Origin: Phaeovulum sp.
Lineage (GTDB): Bacteria > Pseudomonadota > Alphaproteobacteria > Rhodobacterales > Rhodobacteraceae
Assembly: GCF_030684035.1 (NCBI RefSeq)
Contig: NZ_JAUXPI010000058.1
Location: forward strand, 1 to 64,000
DNA length: 64,000 nucleotides
Reading direction: 5' to 3'
The translations under genes were made by a program, and so were the position numbers. The notes under the pieces were generated by a model that was not told the origin of the DNA, searched no databases, and was given only the letters and a program-made list of their open reading frames with translations. Positions 55,694 to 63,414 of the stretch are shown here, one piece after another; position 1 is the first letter of the stretch; each line of letters opens with the position of its first letter.

Positions 55694-56632
55694 ATGGCGA
55701 AATCGCCCCGCAAGATCATCATCACCTGCGCCATCACCGGCGGCATTCACACCCCCACCATGTCGGACGCGCTGCCCTACAAACCCGCCGACATCGCCGC
55801 ACAGGCGATTGCCGCGGCAAAAGCCGGTGCGGCGATCCTGCACCTGCACGCGCGCGATCCCGAAGTTGGCCGCCCCACCGCTGACCCCGAAGTGTTCATG
55901 CAGTTTCTGCCGGAGATTCGCCGCGCCACCAACGCCGTGGTCAACATCACCACCGGCGGCGGGCTTGGCATGACGATCGAACAGCGCCTTGCCGCGCCGC
56001 TGCGCGCCAGCCCGGAAATGTGCTCGCTCAACATGGGCTCGATGAACTTCGCGCTGCACCCGATGGCCGACAAATACACCAAGTGGAAATTCGACTGGGA
56101 AGAACCCTTCCTGCGCGCCAGCGATGATTTCATCTTCCGCAACACCTTCCGCGATATCGAGCGGGTGGCAAAGCTCTTGGGCGAGGGCCACGGCACCCGC
56201 TTCGAGCTGGAATGTTACGATGTCGGCCACCTCTACAACCTCGCGCATCTTGCCGACCGCGGCATTCTCAAGCCGCCCTTCTTCATCCAGACCATCTTCG
56301 GCATTCTCGGCGGCATCGGCCCGGACCCGCAGAATGTCGGCATCATGAAAGCCACCGCCGACAGGCTTTTCGGCACCGATTATCTTTGGTCGGTGCTGGC
56401 GGCAGGGCGGCACCAGATGCGGTTTCTGACACAGGCGCTGGTGCAGGGTGCCAATGTTCGGGTCGGGCTGGAGGACAATCTTTATATTGGCCCCGGTCGG
56501 CTCGCGGTCAGCAATGCAGAACAGGTCACCAAGATTCGCGGCATCATCGAGGCGCTCGATTTTCAGATCGCCACGCCCGACGAGGCGCGCCAGATGCTTG
56601 CGCTCAAGGGTGCCGACAAGGTGAGTTTCTGA
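55694..56632 (+). CDS. BKACE family beta-keto acid cleavage enzyme
   Basis: A 312-residue member of the beta-keto acid cleavage family (3-keto-5-aminohexanoate cleavage enzyme type), which use acetyl-CoA and zinc to split a beta-keto acid. Motifs: IITCAITGGIHTPTMSDALPY near residue 8, LHLHARDPEVGRPTADPEVF near 48, NITTGGG near 83 and the zinc/substrate region GHLYNLAHLADRGIL near 178 and VRVGLEDNLY near 258. It fits ring opening by the cyclase followed by C-C cleavage. The end overlaps the OsmC gene (TGATG). Confidence 0.9.
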   Translation: MAKSPRKIIITCAITGGIHTPTMSDALPYKPADIAAQAIAAAKAGAAILHLHARDPEVGRPTADPEVFMQFLPEIRRATNAVVNITTGGGLGMTIEQRLAAPLRASPEMCSLNMGSMNFALHPMADKYTKWKFDWEEPFLRASDDFIFRNTFRDIERVAKLLGEGHGTRFELECYDVGHLYNLAHLADRGILKPPFFIQTIFGILGGIGPDPQNVGIMKATADRLFGTDYLWSVLAAGRHQMRFLTQALVQGANVRVGLEDNLYIGPGRLAVSNAEQVTKIRGIIEALDFQIATPDEARQMLALKGADKVSF

Positions 56633-57138
56633 TGAGCGAGCAACCTGCGGGCAAACCGGCGCAGCGCGCGGTGGTACAGTTCGATTGCCACGGCACCGCC
56701 AGCGGCAAGATGCGCAACGACCTGAGCGTGCAGATGCGGCAGCCGTTTGCCGAAGGCCCGTTCGAGTTGGCCACCGACGAAGGTGCCTTTCACGGCGGCG
56801 AAGGCACCGCGCCGCCACCCTTGGCGCTGTTCGTGGCCGGGTTGACCGGCTGCATCATGACCCAGATCCGCGCCTTCGCGAAGCGCATGGGGGTAACCCT
56901 GACCGGCCTCACCGTCGATGCCCGCGTTGAATGGGACTGGGAGGCAAAGGGCCGGATCTATGAAACCGGGCCGCGCAGTTTCGAGGTTGATGTGGCAATC
57001 GAAAGCCCCGATGCGGAAGACAAGGTGGCGGCCCTTATCAATGCCGCGCGCAAGGGCTGTTTCATCGAGCAAACCTTGGGCCGCCAAAACACCATTCGCC
57101 ACCGGATGAAAACGCCTGATGGATGGAAAGAGCTATGA
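56632..57138 (+). CDS. OsmC family protein
   Basis: A 168-residue OsmC/Ohr-like protein. It contains PPPLALFVAGLTGCIMTQIRAFAKRMG near residue 60, with one Cys of the usual peroxidatic pair at residue 74 and another in KGCFIEQTLG near 143. The family reduces organic hydroperoxides or acts in thiol chemistry. Coupled to BKACE (start inside its stop) and to the SMP-30 gene (ATGA), it is part of the catabolic operon; the substrate link is unclear. Confidence 0.85.
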   Translation: MSEQPAGKPAQRAVVQFDCHGTASGKMRNDLSVQMRQPFAEGPFELATDEGAFHGGEGTAPPPLALFVAGLTGCIMTQIRAFAKRMGVTLTGLTVDARVEWDWEAKGRIYETGPRSFEVDVAIESPDAEDKVAALINAARKGCFIEQTLGRQNTIRHRMKTPDGWKEL

Positions 57139-58148
57139 CCAACCCGCTCGACGGCTTCACCGTCACCGAAGCAGACATTTCCTATGTCGGGCAAGGCTTG
57201 CAGCGGCCCGAATGCATATTGGCTGAGCGTGATGGTTCGCTCTGGTCGGCCGATGCGCGCGGCGGTGTCGTGCACATTCGCCCCGACGGCAGCCAGGAAC
57301 TGATCTCGCAAATGCACGATGATCGCTTTGCCGCAACCGCCGATGCCGCCGCCCGGTTCACCCAAGGCACGCTGCCCAACGGCCTTGCCTTTGATGCCGA
57401 TGGCTCGATCCTGATCTCCAACTTCGGCACCGACAGGCTGGAGCGGATGACCCGCAGAGGGCAAAGCGAGGTGCTGCTCGACAGCATCGACGGCACCCCG
57501 ATCGGCAAGGTCAACTTCGTGCTGCGCGACAGCAAGGGCCGCATCTGGCTGACCGTCTCGACCCGCATCAAGAACTGGATGCAGGCGATCAGCCCCAATA
57601 TCGCCGATGGCTATGTGGCCGTGCTCGACGAACGTGGCGCGCGCATTGTCGCCGATGGCTTCCGTTTCACCAACGAGATCCGCTTCGATGCCGCCGAGGA
57701 ATGGCTTTATGTGGTCGAAACCTCCGGCCGCCGCATCACCCGCCTGCGTATTGGTGCCGACACCTCGGTAACCGCGCGCGAGGTCTTCGGCCCCGCCGAT
57801 ACCGGCGGCTTTATCGACGGCATCGCCTTTGATGCCTTCGGCAATCTCTGGGGCACGCATGTAATGTCGGACCGGATCTTTGCGATCACCCCCAAGGGCG
57901 ATTTCCGGGTGATCCTCGATGACGACGTGCCCGGCCCCTCTGCCGCGCTTTACGATGCCTTCGCCCGCGATGCGGTGACGCCAGAGCTGATGCTGGCCTG
58001 CGGCGGGCGCATTGCGCCATGGTTCGCGTCGGTCACCTTCGGAGGCCCTGACCTGCGCAATGTCTACATCGGCTCGCTGCGCGGCACCCGGATTCCGCTG
58101 TTCCGCAGCCCGGTTCCCGGCATGCCGATGGAGCATTGGCACCGCTAG
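57135..58148 (+). CDS. SMP-30/gluconolactonase/LRE family protein
   Basis: A 337-residue six-bladed beta-propeller hydrolase of the SMP-30/gluconolactonase family, which uses a divalent metal to hydrolyse lactones. PECILAERDGSLWSADARGGVV (near residue 23) is the first blade, with LPNGLAFDADGSILISN, VNFVLRDSKGRIWLTVS, FTNEIRFDAAEEWLYVVETSGRR and DGIAFDAFGNLWGTHVMSD forming the others. It overlaps OsmC by ATGA and ends the operon. It may hydrolyse a lactone intermediate of the same pathway. Confidence 0.88.
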   Translation: MTNPLDGFTVTEADISYVGQGLQRPECILAERDGSLWSADARGGVVHIRPDGSQELISQMHDDRFAATADAAARFTQGTLPNGLAFDADGSILISNFGTDRLERMTRRGQSEVLLDSIDGTPIGKVNFVLRDSKGRIWLTVSTRIKNWMQAISPNIADGYVAVLDERGARIVADGFRFTNEIRFDAAEEWLYVVETSGRRITRLRIGADTSVTAREVFGPADTGGFIDGIAFDAFGNLWGTHVMSDRIFAITPKGDFRVILDDDVPGPSAALYDAFARDAVTPELMLACGGRIAPWFASVTFGGPDLRNVYIGSLRGTRIPLFRSPVPGMPMEHWHR

Positions 58149-58205
58149 AGCGCACCGGGGCAGCGCCACTAAGGCTTCCGGTCCCCGCCGGGGGGGATTA
58201 CCAGA

Positions 58206-59063
58206 CTATGCGCGGCGTATCGGGATGGCCTCAGAGACTTTCTGAACCACATCATCCCTGCTGACTTCCGTTGTCCTGACCGTCTCGGCCGCCGCATGTG
58301 CAACCGTGATACGCACATTATTCAGTTCGTTCTGGATCCCGCCAAAGCAACGGTTGAGCGCATCGAGGAAACCCACATTGCCGATTGGCTGCGGGGTCGG
58401 ACTGGCGTTGTTTCGCGGGCTCGGGACGGTCGAAGGAAAGAGATAGATGCACGGGGGCGGCAGTCGATATGGGCCGACGTCTGTGAAGCGCTGTGCGCTG
58501 CCAAGCACTTTCGGGCATGGCCGAGCGATCGTCCCGCAGATCCAGTCCCAGACGATCAGCCCATCGACGCGCTGATTTCTAGAAATGATTTCGGCCGATA
58601 GCCGGGTGTGAATGCCAGACCAAACGTTGTGGCGCGGATCGGCCCCTGGGTTTGAACACACGCTCCAGAGAATGAATTCATCCGCGTGAGGAGGGCGTTC
58701 AAAAATGTTGGTGTTGTTCCCGTCAAGGCACCCCTTCAACTCGACAACAGATCTACGGCCGTCGTTCAGCGTAATGCTGTAGTCATGTCGATTTTCACCA
58801 CCGGCAGAAATCCAGTCTTCAATCAAAGCCTGGTCTTGCATGTGATTGAGGATGGCCGCGACAAAGTCGCGCTTCGGCTGCATCGTCGCGGAGAACTGAC
58901 CGCGAACGCGTTCGATGCTACCGCGAAACAGCCCGGACAGGTAAAAATCGTGTTCATCCAGACCATGAGTCCCGAGTGTGTGCGACTGAGTTTTCAAGAC
59001 CTCGGCAAACTCGACGATCAGGTCCCGAAGCGCCTCATTTTTCTCGCACGGAATCACACTCAT
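58206..59063 (-). CDS. putative type II restriction endonuclease, PD-(D/E)xK
   Basis: A 285-residue protein with a likely nuclease core HDYSITLNDGRRSVVELKG (Asp near residue 92, E-x-K near 107-109), the PD-(D/E)xK pattern. An N-terminal helical region precedes it and the C-terminal third has a Pro-rich segment. The start chosen is MSVIPCE (59063), because AGAGAG lies upstream; MKKERLM 18 bases earlier is possible. The 5' end overlaps the 3' end of the DNA methyltransferase gene on the same strand, a normal restriction-modification arrangement. The region has distinctly lower GC than the flanks, a sign of horizontal transfer. Target sequence unknown. Confidence 0.72.
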   Translation of the reverse strand: MSVIPCEKNEALRDLIVEFAEVLKTQSHTLGTHGLDEHDFYLSGLFRGSIERVRGQFSATMQPKRDFVAAILNHMQDQALIEDWISAGGENRHDYSITLNDGRRSVVELKGCLDGNNTNIFERPPHADEFILWSVCSNPGADPRHNVWSGIHTRLSAEIISRNQRVDGLIVWDWICGTIARPCPKVLGSAQRFTDVGPYRLPPPCIYLFPSTVPSPRNNASPTPQPIGNVGFLDALNRCFGGIQNELNNVRITVAHAAAETVRTTEVSRDDVVQKVSEAIPIRRA

Positions 59064-60195
59064 CAGTCTCTCTTTCTTCATAAATCTGCCGAGAGACTAT
59101 CGGTTCGATGATGTGTTTTGCGATATGCCGAACCACTGGCACAGCAACCCCATCGCCGGTCAGATGGTAGGCTTCATTGTAGGCCTCTGGCAGCATGTAA
59201 GCATCTGGCAGCCCCATCAGCCGCGCGGTTTCCCGCGTGGAAATGAGGCGCGAACGGATCAGGTCGCCCTCAACCACCAAAATGGATTGCCGCGATGATC
59301 CGCCACCGGGCGTGCGCAGACAGCCCGCAATGTCATCAAAGCGAACTTCGGCACGCTGAACCTTGACCCCCTGTTGAAAACGGGTTCGTTTGTAAACGCC
59401 ACCAACCATCCGAATCCCAGACGCTTGTGCGGTTTTGACTTTCGCGAGATTGACCTCCGACATCATCGACAAGAGCTGGCGCGTTTCTGTCTTGGTGTGC
59501 CAGCGCACTGAAGTGGGCGCTTCTTCAATAACGTCGGCGAAGCGCATTTCTCGGCGATCTGGCTTTGGCATCCTCCACCAGATCCAGTTCCTCTGAAGTT
59601 CTTCGGGGAGTGCGCAGTACGAACGGCGGAGGGCAGTCGTATGCCAAGGCTGCGATGGCCCGTCTGACGTGCCATGGACCGCCACGTCATCGCGTGTTGC
59701 AATGACAAAAAGTCTGGGCCTCGACTGCGGGACAAAGAGTTCAGCGTCTAGAACGATGGCTCCATACCTGTAGCCCAGACCGTCAAGGGCTTCACAGATG
59801 GCGGTAAAGTCCTTTCCTGCATGGCTTGTCAGGGTGCCGACAACATTTTCGAGGACCACGACCTTTGGTGCGCGCCCTTCGTCCTTCAACGACTGAATCT
59901 GGGAGATAAACGGCCAGAAGGTGCCTGACCTATCGCCGCGAAGACCTGCTCCACCGCCAGCAAGGGAGAGATCCTGGCAAGGAAACGACCCCCAAACCAA
60001 GTCTGCAACGCCTGGGAGGTCTTCAGGTGCTATGTTGCGAATATCATCGACAACCAGTTCGCCGTGCCCCCAGTTGCGCTTGTAGGTCTCGCCCTTCTTC
60101 CGGTCAAAATCATTAGCGAACAAGCACTTCCAACCTGTGCCGAGCCCAGCTCTTGCCATGCCCGCGCCAGCAAAAAATTCGTAAAAGCTAGGCAT
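59035..60195 (-). CDS. C5-cytosine DNA methyltransferase
   Basis: A 386-residue C5-cytosine DNA methyltransferase. Motif I FFAGAGMARAGLGTGW near residue 7, motif IV GSFPCQDLSLAG near 68 with catalytic Cys, motif VI VVLENVVG near 113, motif VIII FVPQSRPRLFVIA near 157, motif IX/X RLISTRETARLMGLPDAYMLP and the closing GDGVAVPVV near 348. It protects host DNA from the endonuclease encoded just downstream. GGGAG precedes the ATG. Low-GC neighbourhood supports recent acquisition. Confidence 0.92.
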   Translation of the reverse strand: MPSFYEFFAGAGMARAGLGTGWKCLFANDFDRKKGETYKRNWGHGELVVDDIRNIAPEDLPGVADLVWGSFPCQDLSLAGGGAGLRGDRSGTFWPFISQIQSLKDEGRAPKVVVLENVVGTLTSHAGKDFTAICEALDGLGYRYGAIVLDAELFVPQSRPRLFVIATRDDVAVHGTSDGPSQPWHTTALRRSYCALPEELQRNWIWWRMPKPDRREMRFADVIEEAPTSVRWHTKTETRQLLSMMSEVNLAKVKTAQASGIRMVGGVYKRTRFQQGVKVQRAEVRFDDIAGCLRTPGGGSSRQSILVVEGDLIRSRLISTRETARLMGLPDAYMLPEAYNEAYHLTGDGVAVPVVRHIAKHIIEPIVSRQIYEERETDECDSVREK

Positions 60196-60439
60196 TTGCC
60201 ACTCCCGGTTCGTTTCTGTTGTGCCCTAGTCAGGAGAACATTTCAAGATTCTTGGGTCCAAAATCCCGTGTCGTGATTGACATAAGGTTGACGTATCAAG
60301 ATGCGGGAAGAGAAGCACCTGTCATTGGTTCGCCTGGGTAGAAGAAACTCCGCATCGCCGGTGTAGTCTCGTTTGCGGGCAAGTTGGCGTTGCCGATTGA
60401 ATCTTCGAATTCGGCATCAAGAACTTCCATCCCAACCGC

Positions 60440-60455
60440 TTAACAACTCCTTAAC
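60440..60455 (+). promoter_or_regulatory. full CtrA-binding box
   Basis: TTAA-CAACTCC-TTAAC matches the alphaproteobacterial CtrA consensus TTAA-N7-TTAAC exactly. It lies in the 412-base gap between the methyltransferase gene and argC, 153 bases before argC, in an A+T-rich stretch. The remainder of this gap holds scattered A/T-rich sequence and no further gene that I can support. Confidence 0.75.
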
Positions 60456-60607
60456 ATACCCCTGCAAACTCTCGCAAAAACAATGTCTTACCTCTCATAA
60501 CGCGCGTGTTATCTAGGTGCCGCCGCCGCCCCGGCGTCACCTGAAAGGGCTTGCATCTGCTGCCCCCTTCCGGCATCCCATTCCCGACCCACGTCAGGAC
60601 GCCCGCC

Positions 60608-61636
60608 ATGATCCACAATATCGCCATTCTCGGTGCCTCCGGCTACACCGGGGCGGAACTCGTGAGGCTGATCGCCACCCATCCCACGATGCGGATCGTC
60701 GCACTTTCCGGCGACCGCAAGGCCGGGCTTTCGATGGGCGAGGTTTTTCCCCACCTGCGCCACCTGCCGCTGCCCGCCCTCTGCAAGATCGAAGAGATCG
60801 ATTTCTCCGCCGTCGACCTCGCTTTCTGCGCGCTTCCCCACGCCACCTCGCAGGCGGTGATCGCGGCCCTGCCGCTTGGGCTGAAGATCGTCGATCTCTC
60901 CGCCGATTTCCGCCTGCGCGACCCTGCCGATTATGAGAAATGGTACGGCAAACCCCACGCCGCCCCCGATCTCCAGAAGGAAGCCGTCTACGGCCTGACC
61001 GAGTTTTACCGCAACGAAATCCGTGCCGCCCGCCTCGTCGCCGGCACCGGCTGCAACGCCGCCGCCGGCCAGTTCGCGCTCCGGCCGCTGATTTCGGCAG
61101 GCGTGATCGACCTTGACGAGATCGTGATCGACCTCAAGGCGGGGGTCTCCGGCGCGGGCCGCGCCTTGAAGGAAAACCTGCTGTACGCCGAGCTTTCCGG
61201 TGGCACCTACCCCTATTCGGCGGGCGGCAGCCACCGCCACCTCGGCGAGTTCGATCAGGAATTCAGCCTGTTGGCGGGCCGCCCCGTGCGGGTCCAGTTC
61301 ACGCCGCACCTGATGCCCTTCAACCGCGGCATCCTCGCCACCGTCTATCTGCGCGGCAACCCGGCGGAAATTCATGCCACGCTGGCTGCCGCCTACGCTC
61401 CCGAGCCGTTTCTCGAGGTGCTGCCTTTTGGCGCACTCCCCTCGACACGCTCGATTGCAGGCTCCAATTATGTGCATGTCGGCGTGATCGGCGACCGCCT
61501 TCCCGGCCGGGCGGTGGTGATGGTCGCGCTTGATAACCTGAACAAGGGCTCGTCTGGGCAAGCGATCCAGAACGCCAACCTGATGCTTGGCATTGACGAG
61601 ACCGCGGGCCTGCTGCTCGCCCCGGTCTTCCCCTGA
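60608..61636 (+). CDS. argC: N-acetyl-gamma-glutamyl-phosphate reductase
   Basis: A 342-residue reductase that converts N-acetylglutamyl phosphate to the semialdehyde in arginine biosynthesis. NADP motif [15 protein letters not shown] is at residue 6; the active-site Cys lies in [18 protein letters not shown] near residue 148, the form usual in alphaproteobacteria; [13 protein letters not shown]-like [14 protein letters not shown] is near 209 and [15 protein letters not shown] near 236. Followed by ccmE after 10 bases. Confidence 0.95.
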   Translation: MIHNIAILGASGYTGAELVRLIATHPTMRIVALSGDRKAGLSMGEVFPHLRHLPLPALCKIEEIDFSAVDLAFCALPHATSQAVIAALPLGLKIVDLSADFRLRDPADYEKWYGKPHAAPDLQKEAVYGLTEFYRNEIRAARLVAGTGCNAAAGQFALRPLISAGVIDLDEIVIDLKAGVSGAGRALKENLLYAELSGGTYPYSAGGSHRHLGEFDQEFSLLAGRPVRVQFTPHLMPFNRGILATVYLRGNPAEIHATLAAAYAPEPFLEVLPFGALPSTRSIAGSNYVHVGVIGDRLPGRAVVMVALDNLNKGSSGQAIQNANLMLGIDETAGLLLAPVFP

Positions 61637-61646
61637 AGGAGCGACG

Positions 61647-62090
61647 ATGAAAAGTCTGAAGAAGAAACGCCGCGTCCAGGTACTGCTGCTGACGGCCTTC
61701 GCCCTCGTGTTGGCGACCGCACTCATCGGCTATTCGATGCGCGACGGCATCAACTTCTTCCGCTCGCCCAGTCAGGTTCTGTCAGAGCCGCCGAAACCGG
61801 GCGAAACCTTTCGCATCGGCGGATTGGTGGAAACCGGCAGCCTGGTGCGCGGCGCCTCGGAAACCGTCACCTTCAGCGTCACCGATGGCGCGGCCACGGT
61901 TCCGGTCAGCTTCACCGGCGTGCTTCCGGACCTCTTCAACGAGGGTCAGGGCATGATCGGCACCGGCAAGATGGAAGGCGAGGTCTTCATCGCCAGCGAA
62001 ATCCTTGCCAAGCACGATGAAAGCTACATGCCCAAGGAAGTGATCGACGCGCTGAAGGAACAGGGCGTCTATCAGGCACCCGGCAGCTAG
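61647..62090 (+). CDS. ccmE: cytochrome c maturation heme chaperone CcmE
   Basis: A 147-residue periplasmic heme chaperone anchored by one N-terminal helix (residues 9-30), KKKRRVQVLLLTAFALVLATA. The OB-fold domain has FRIGGLVETGSLVRG and VPVSFTGVLPDLFNEGQGMIG, and the heme-attaching His lies in ILAKHDESYMPKE near residue 124. GGAGCG precedes the start. ccmF, its usual successor, is separated here by a lysis module. Confidence 0.95.
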   Translation: MKSLKKKRRVQVLLLTAFALVLATALIGYSMRDGINFFRSPSQVLSEPPKPGETFRIGGLVETGSLVRGASETVTFSVTDGAATVPVSFTGVLPDLFNEGQGMIGTGKMEGEVFIASEILAKHDESYMPKEVIDALKEQGVYQAPGS

Positions 62091-62112
62091 CGCGCGCTCG
62101 GGTCGGGCCGCC

Positions 62113-62117
62113 TTAAC
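62113..62117 (+). promoter_or_regulatory. CtrA half-site upstream of endolysin gene
   Basis: TTAAC in the sequence CCTTAACCTG lies 43 bases before the endolysin GTG, followed by a small AAGCC-ATGA-GGCTT hairpin. Half-sites of this type bind CtrA in some promoters, but a five-base match alone is weak. Confidence 0.35.
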
Positions 62118-62159
62118 CTGAAGCCATGAGGCTTCCCCCCAGCCAAAGGGGGATAGCCC

Positions 62160-62774
62160 GTGAAGACCATTGCCGAGATTGCCCGCGAAATCGTCGCCCG
62201 CGAGGGTGGCTATACCGATGACCCCGACGACCCCGGCGGTGCCACCAAGCATGGCGTCACCATCGGCACGCTGCGCCGCCTCGGGCTTGATCTTGACGGC
62301 GACGGGCGGGTGGACGCGGCGGATGTGCGCGCCGTGACAGCTGCCGAGGCCGAGGACATCTTCATCCGGCACTATTTCGAGGCGGCCAACCTTGCGGCCC
62401 TGCCGGAGCCGCTGCAAGCGAGCGTGTTCGACATGTATGTGAACGCGGGCGGCGGCGCGGTTCGCATTCTGCAGCGGTTGCTGAACCAGATGGGGCAGGA
62501 TGTGGCTGTCGATGGTGTGCTCGGGCCACAGACCGCTGCCGCCACGCAAGCCGCCTTTGCCGCAGCACCCGGGCATCTTGTCGATGCCTACGGCGTCGCC
62601 CGACGCAATTTCTACTACGCGCTCGGCGATGGCCGCCCGCAAAGCCGGAAATATGCGCGGCGCGAAAGCGATGGCGGCAAGGGCGGCTGGATCAAACGCG
62701 CCGAAGAATTCATTTCGCCGCGCTTTCATCTGAGCGATGCCGAACATCGCGCCCGGGTGGCAGCATGGGGCTGA
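62160..62774 (+). CDS. GH108 endolysin (peptidoglycan hydrolase)
   Basis: A 204-residue cell-wall hydrolase. The GH108 domain carries catalytic Glu in VAREGGYTDDPDDPGGATKHG near residues 13-31, FIRHYFEAANLAALPEPLQASVFDMYVNAG near 64-94, and a PG-binding domain with AVDGVLGPQTAAATQAAF near 115-132. GTG start has GGGGG upstream. It overlaps the holin gene by ten bases. In Rhodobacter capsulatus a pair of an endolysin and a holin of this kind, away from the main gene-transfer-agent cluster, releases the particles; this pair may do the same. Confidence 0.9.
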   Translation: MKTIAEIAREIVAREGGYTDDPDDPGGATKHGVTIGTLRRLGLDLDGDGRVDAADVRAVTAAEAEDIFIRHYFEAANLAALPEPLQASVFDMYVNAGGGAVRILQRLLNQMGQDVAVDGVLGPQTAAATQAAFAAAPGHLVDAYGVARRNFYYALGDGRPQSRKYARRESDGGKGGWIKRAEEFISPRFHLSDAEHRARVAAWG

Positions 62775-63238
62775 TCGATCGCGTCATTGGCGGCTCGGCA
62801 GCGGCAACCGCGCTTGGCAACGCCGCGGTTGGCGTGGCCGAGGTCTTTACCGCCAACGCCACCAAACAGATGGAGGCCTCGCAAGCGGCCTATATCGCGG
62901 CGCTTGATGAGCACGGGACCGAGTTCCAGTATCTGCGCCCCGGCCGTTTCGACCGTTTCGTGAACGGGCTGAACCGGATGCCTCGACCGATGCTGGCGCT
63001 CGGCACTCTGTCGCTTTTCATCTACGCGATGGCCGACCCTGTCGGTTTTGCCGAGCGCATGGTGGGCCTTGCCTATGTGCCCGAGCCGCTCTGGTGGCTT
63101 CTGGGGGCAATCGTCAGCTTTTATTTCGGGGCGCGCGAGGCCTATTACTTCCGCAATCGCGCCGCCCCGGTTTCGCCGCCGCTGCAGCAAGACGAAAATC
63201 TGGCGCTGCGCGAATGGCGCGGGGCTGGCAGCAGCTGA
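62765..63238 (+). CDS. three-TM holin family protein
   Basis: A 157-residue membrane protein resembling three-TM holins of tailed phages and gene-transfer agents. The N-terminal region (1-55) is amphipathic and Ala-rich; a Pro-rich turn (GLNRMPRPM) precedes two or three close helices (about 76-94, 103-121 and possibly 121-134). It begins inside the endolysin gene, so lysis proteins are made together. A strong terminator follows, separating it from ccmF. Confidence 0.85.
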   Translation: MGLIDRVIGGSAAATALGNAAVGVAEVFTANATKQMEASQAAYIAALDEHGTEFQYLRPGRFDRFVNGLNRMPRPMLALGTLSLFIYAMADPVGFAERMVGLAYVPEPLWWLLGAIVSFYFGAREAYYFRNRAAPVSPPLQQDENLALREWRGAGSS

Positions 63239-63246
63239 TCCCGCGC

Positions 63247-63290
63247 CTGCTTCAGCCAAATATCCTCGGGGGGTGAATGCGCGGGAACCG
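63247..63290. repeat. dispersed intergenic repeat family, copy 5
   Basis: CTGCTTCAGCCAAATATCCT and CGGGGGG match the element at 13021 and 20408. It begins just after the holin stop. Confidence 0.75.
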
Positions 63291-63297
63291 CGCAGAG

Positions 63298-63318
63298 GGG
63301 GGCGGAAAGCCCCCTTTT
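63298..63318 (+). terminator. rho-independent terminator after the holin gene
   Basis: GGGGGC-GGAAA-GCCCCC is followed by TTTT, so transcription from the argC/ccmE/lysis unit likely stops before ccmF. Confidence 0.8.
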
Positions 63319-63414
63319 CTTGCTCACCTCCGCGTCATCTAAGCGCTTGCCCATTGGCCTTGCCCGCGCATCCCCCTATGATCGCGTCTCGCGCCCATGG
63401 GGAGAATGAATCCG

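Noticed and set aside
60277-60305. TTGACA at 60277 as a promoter
   Set aside because: The sequence 17 bases downstream (GATGCG) does not resemble a -10 box.
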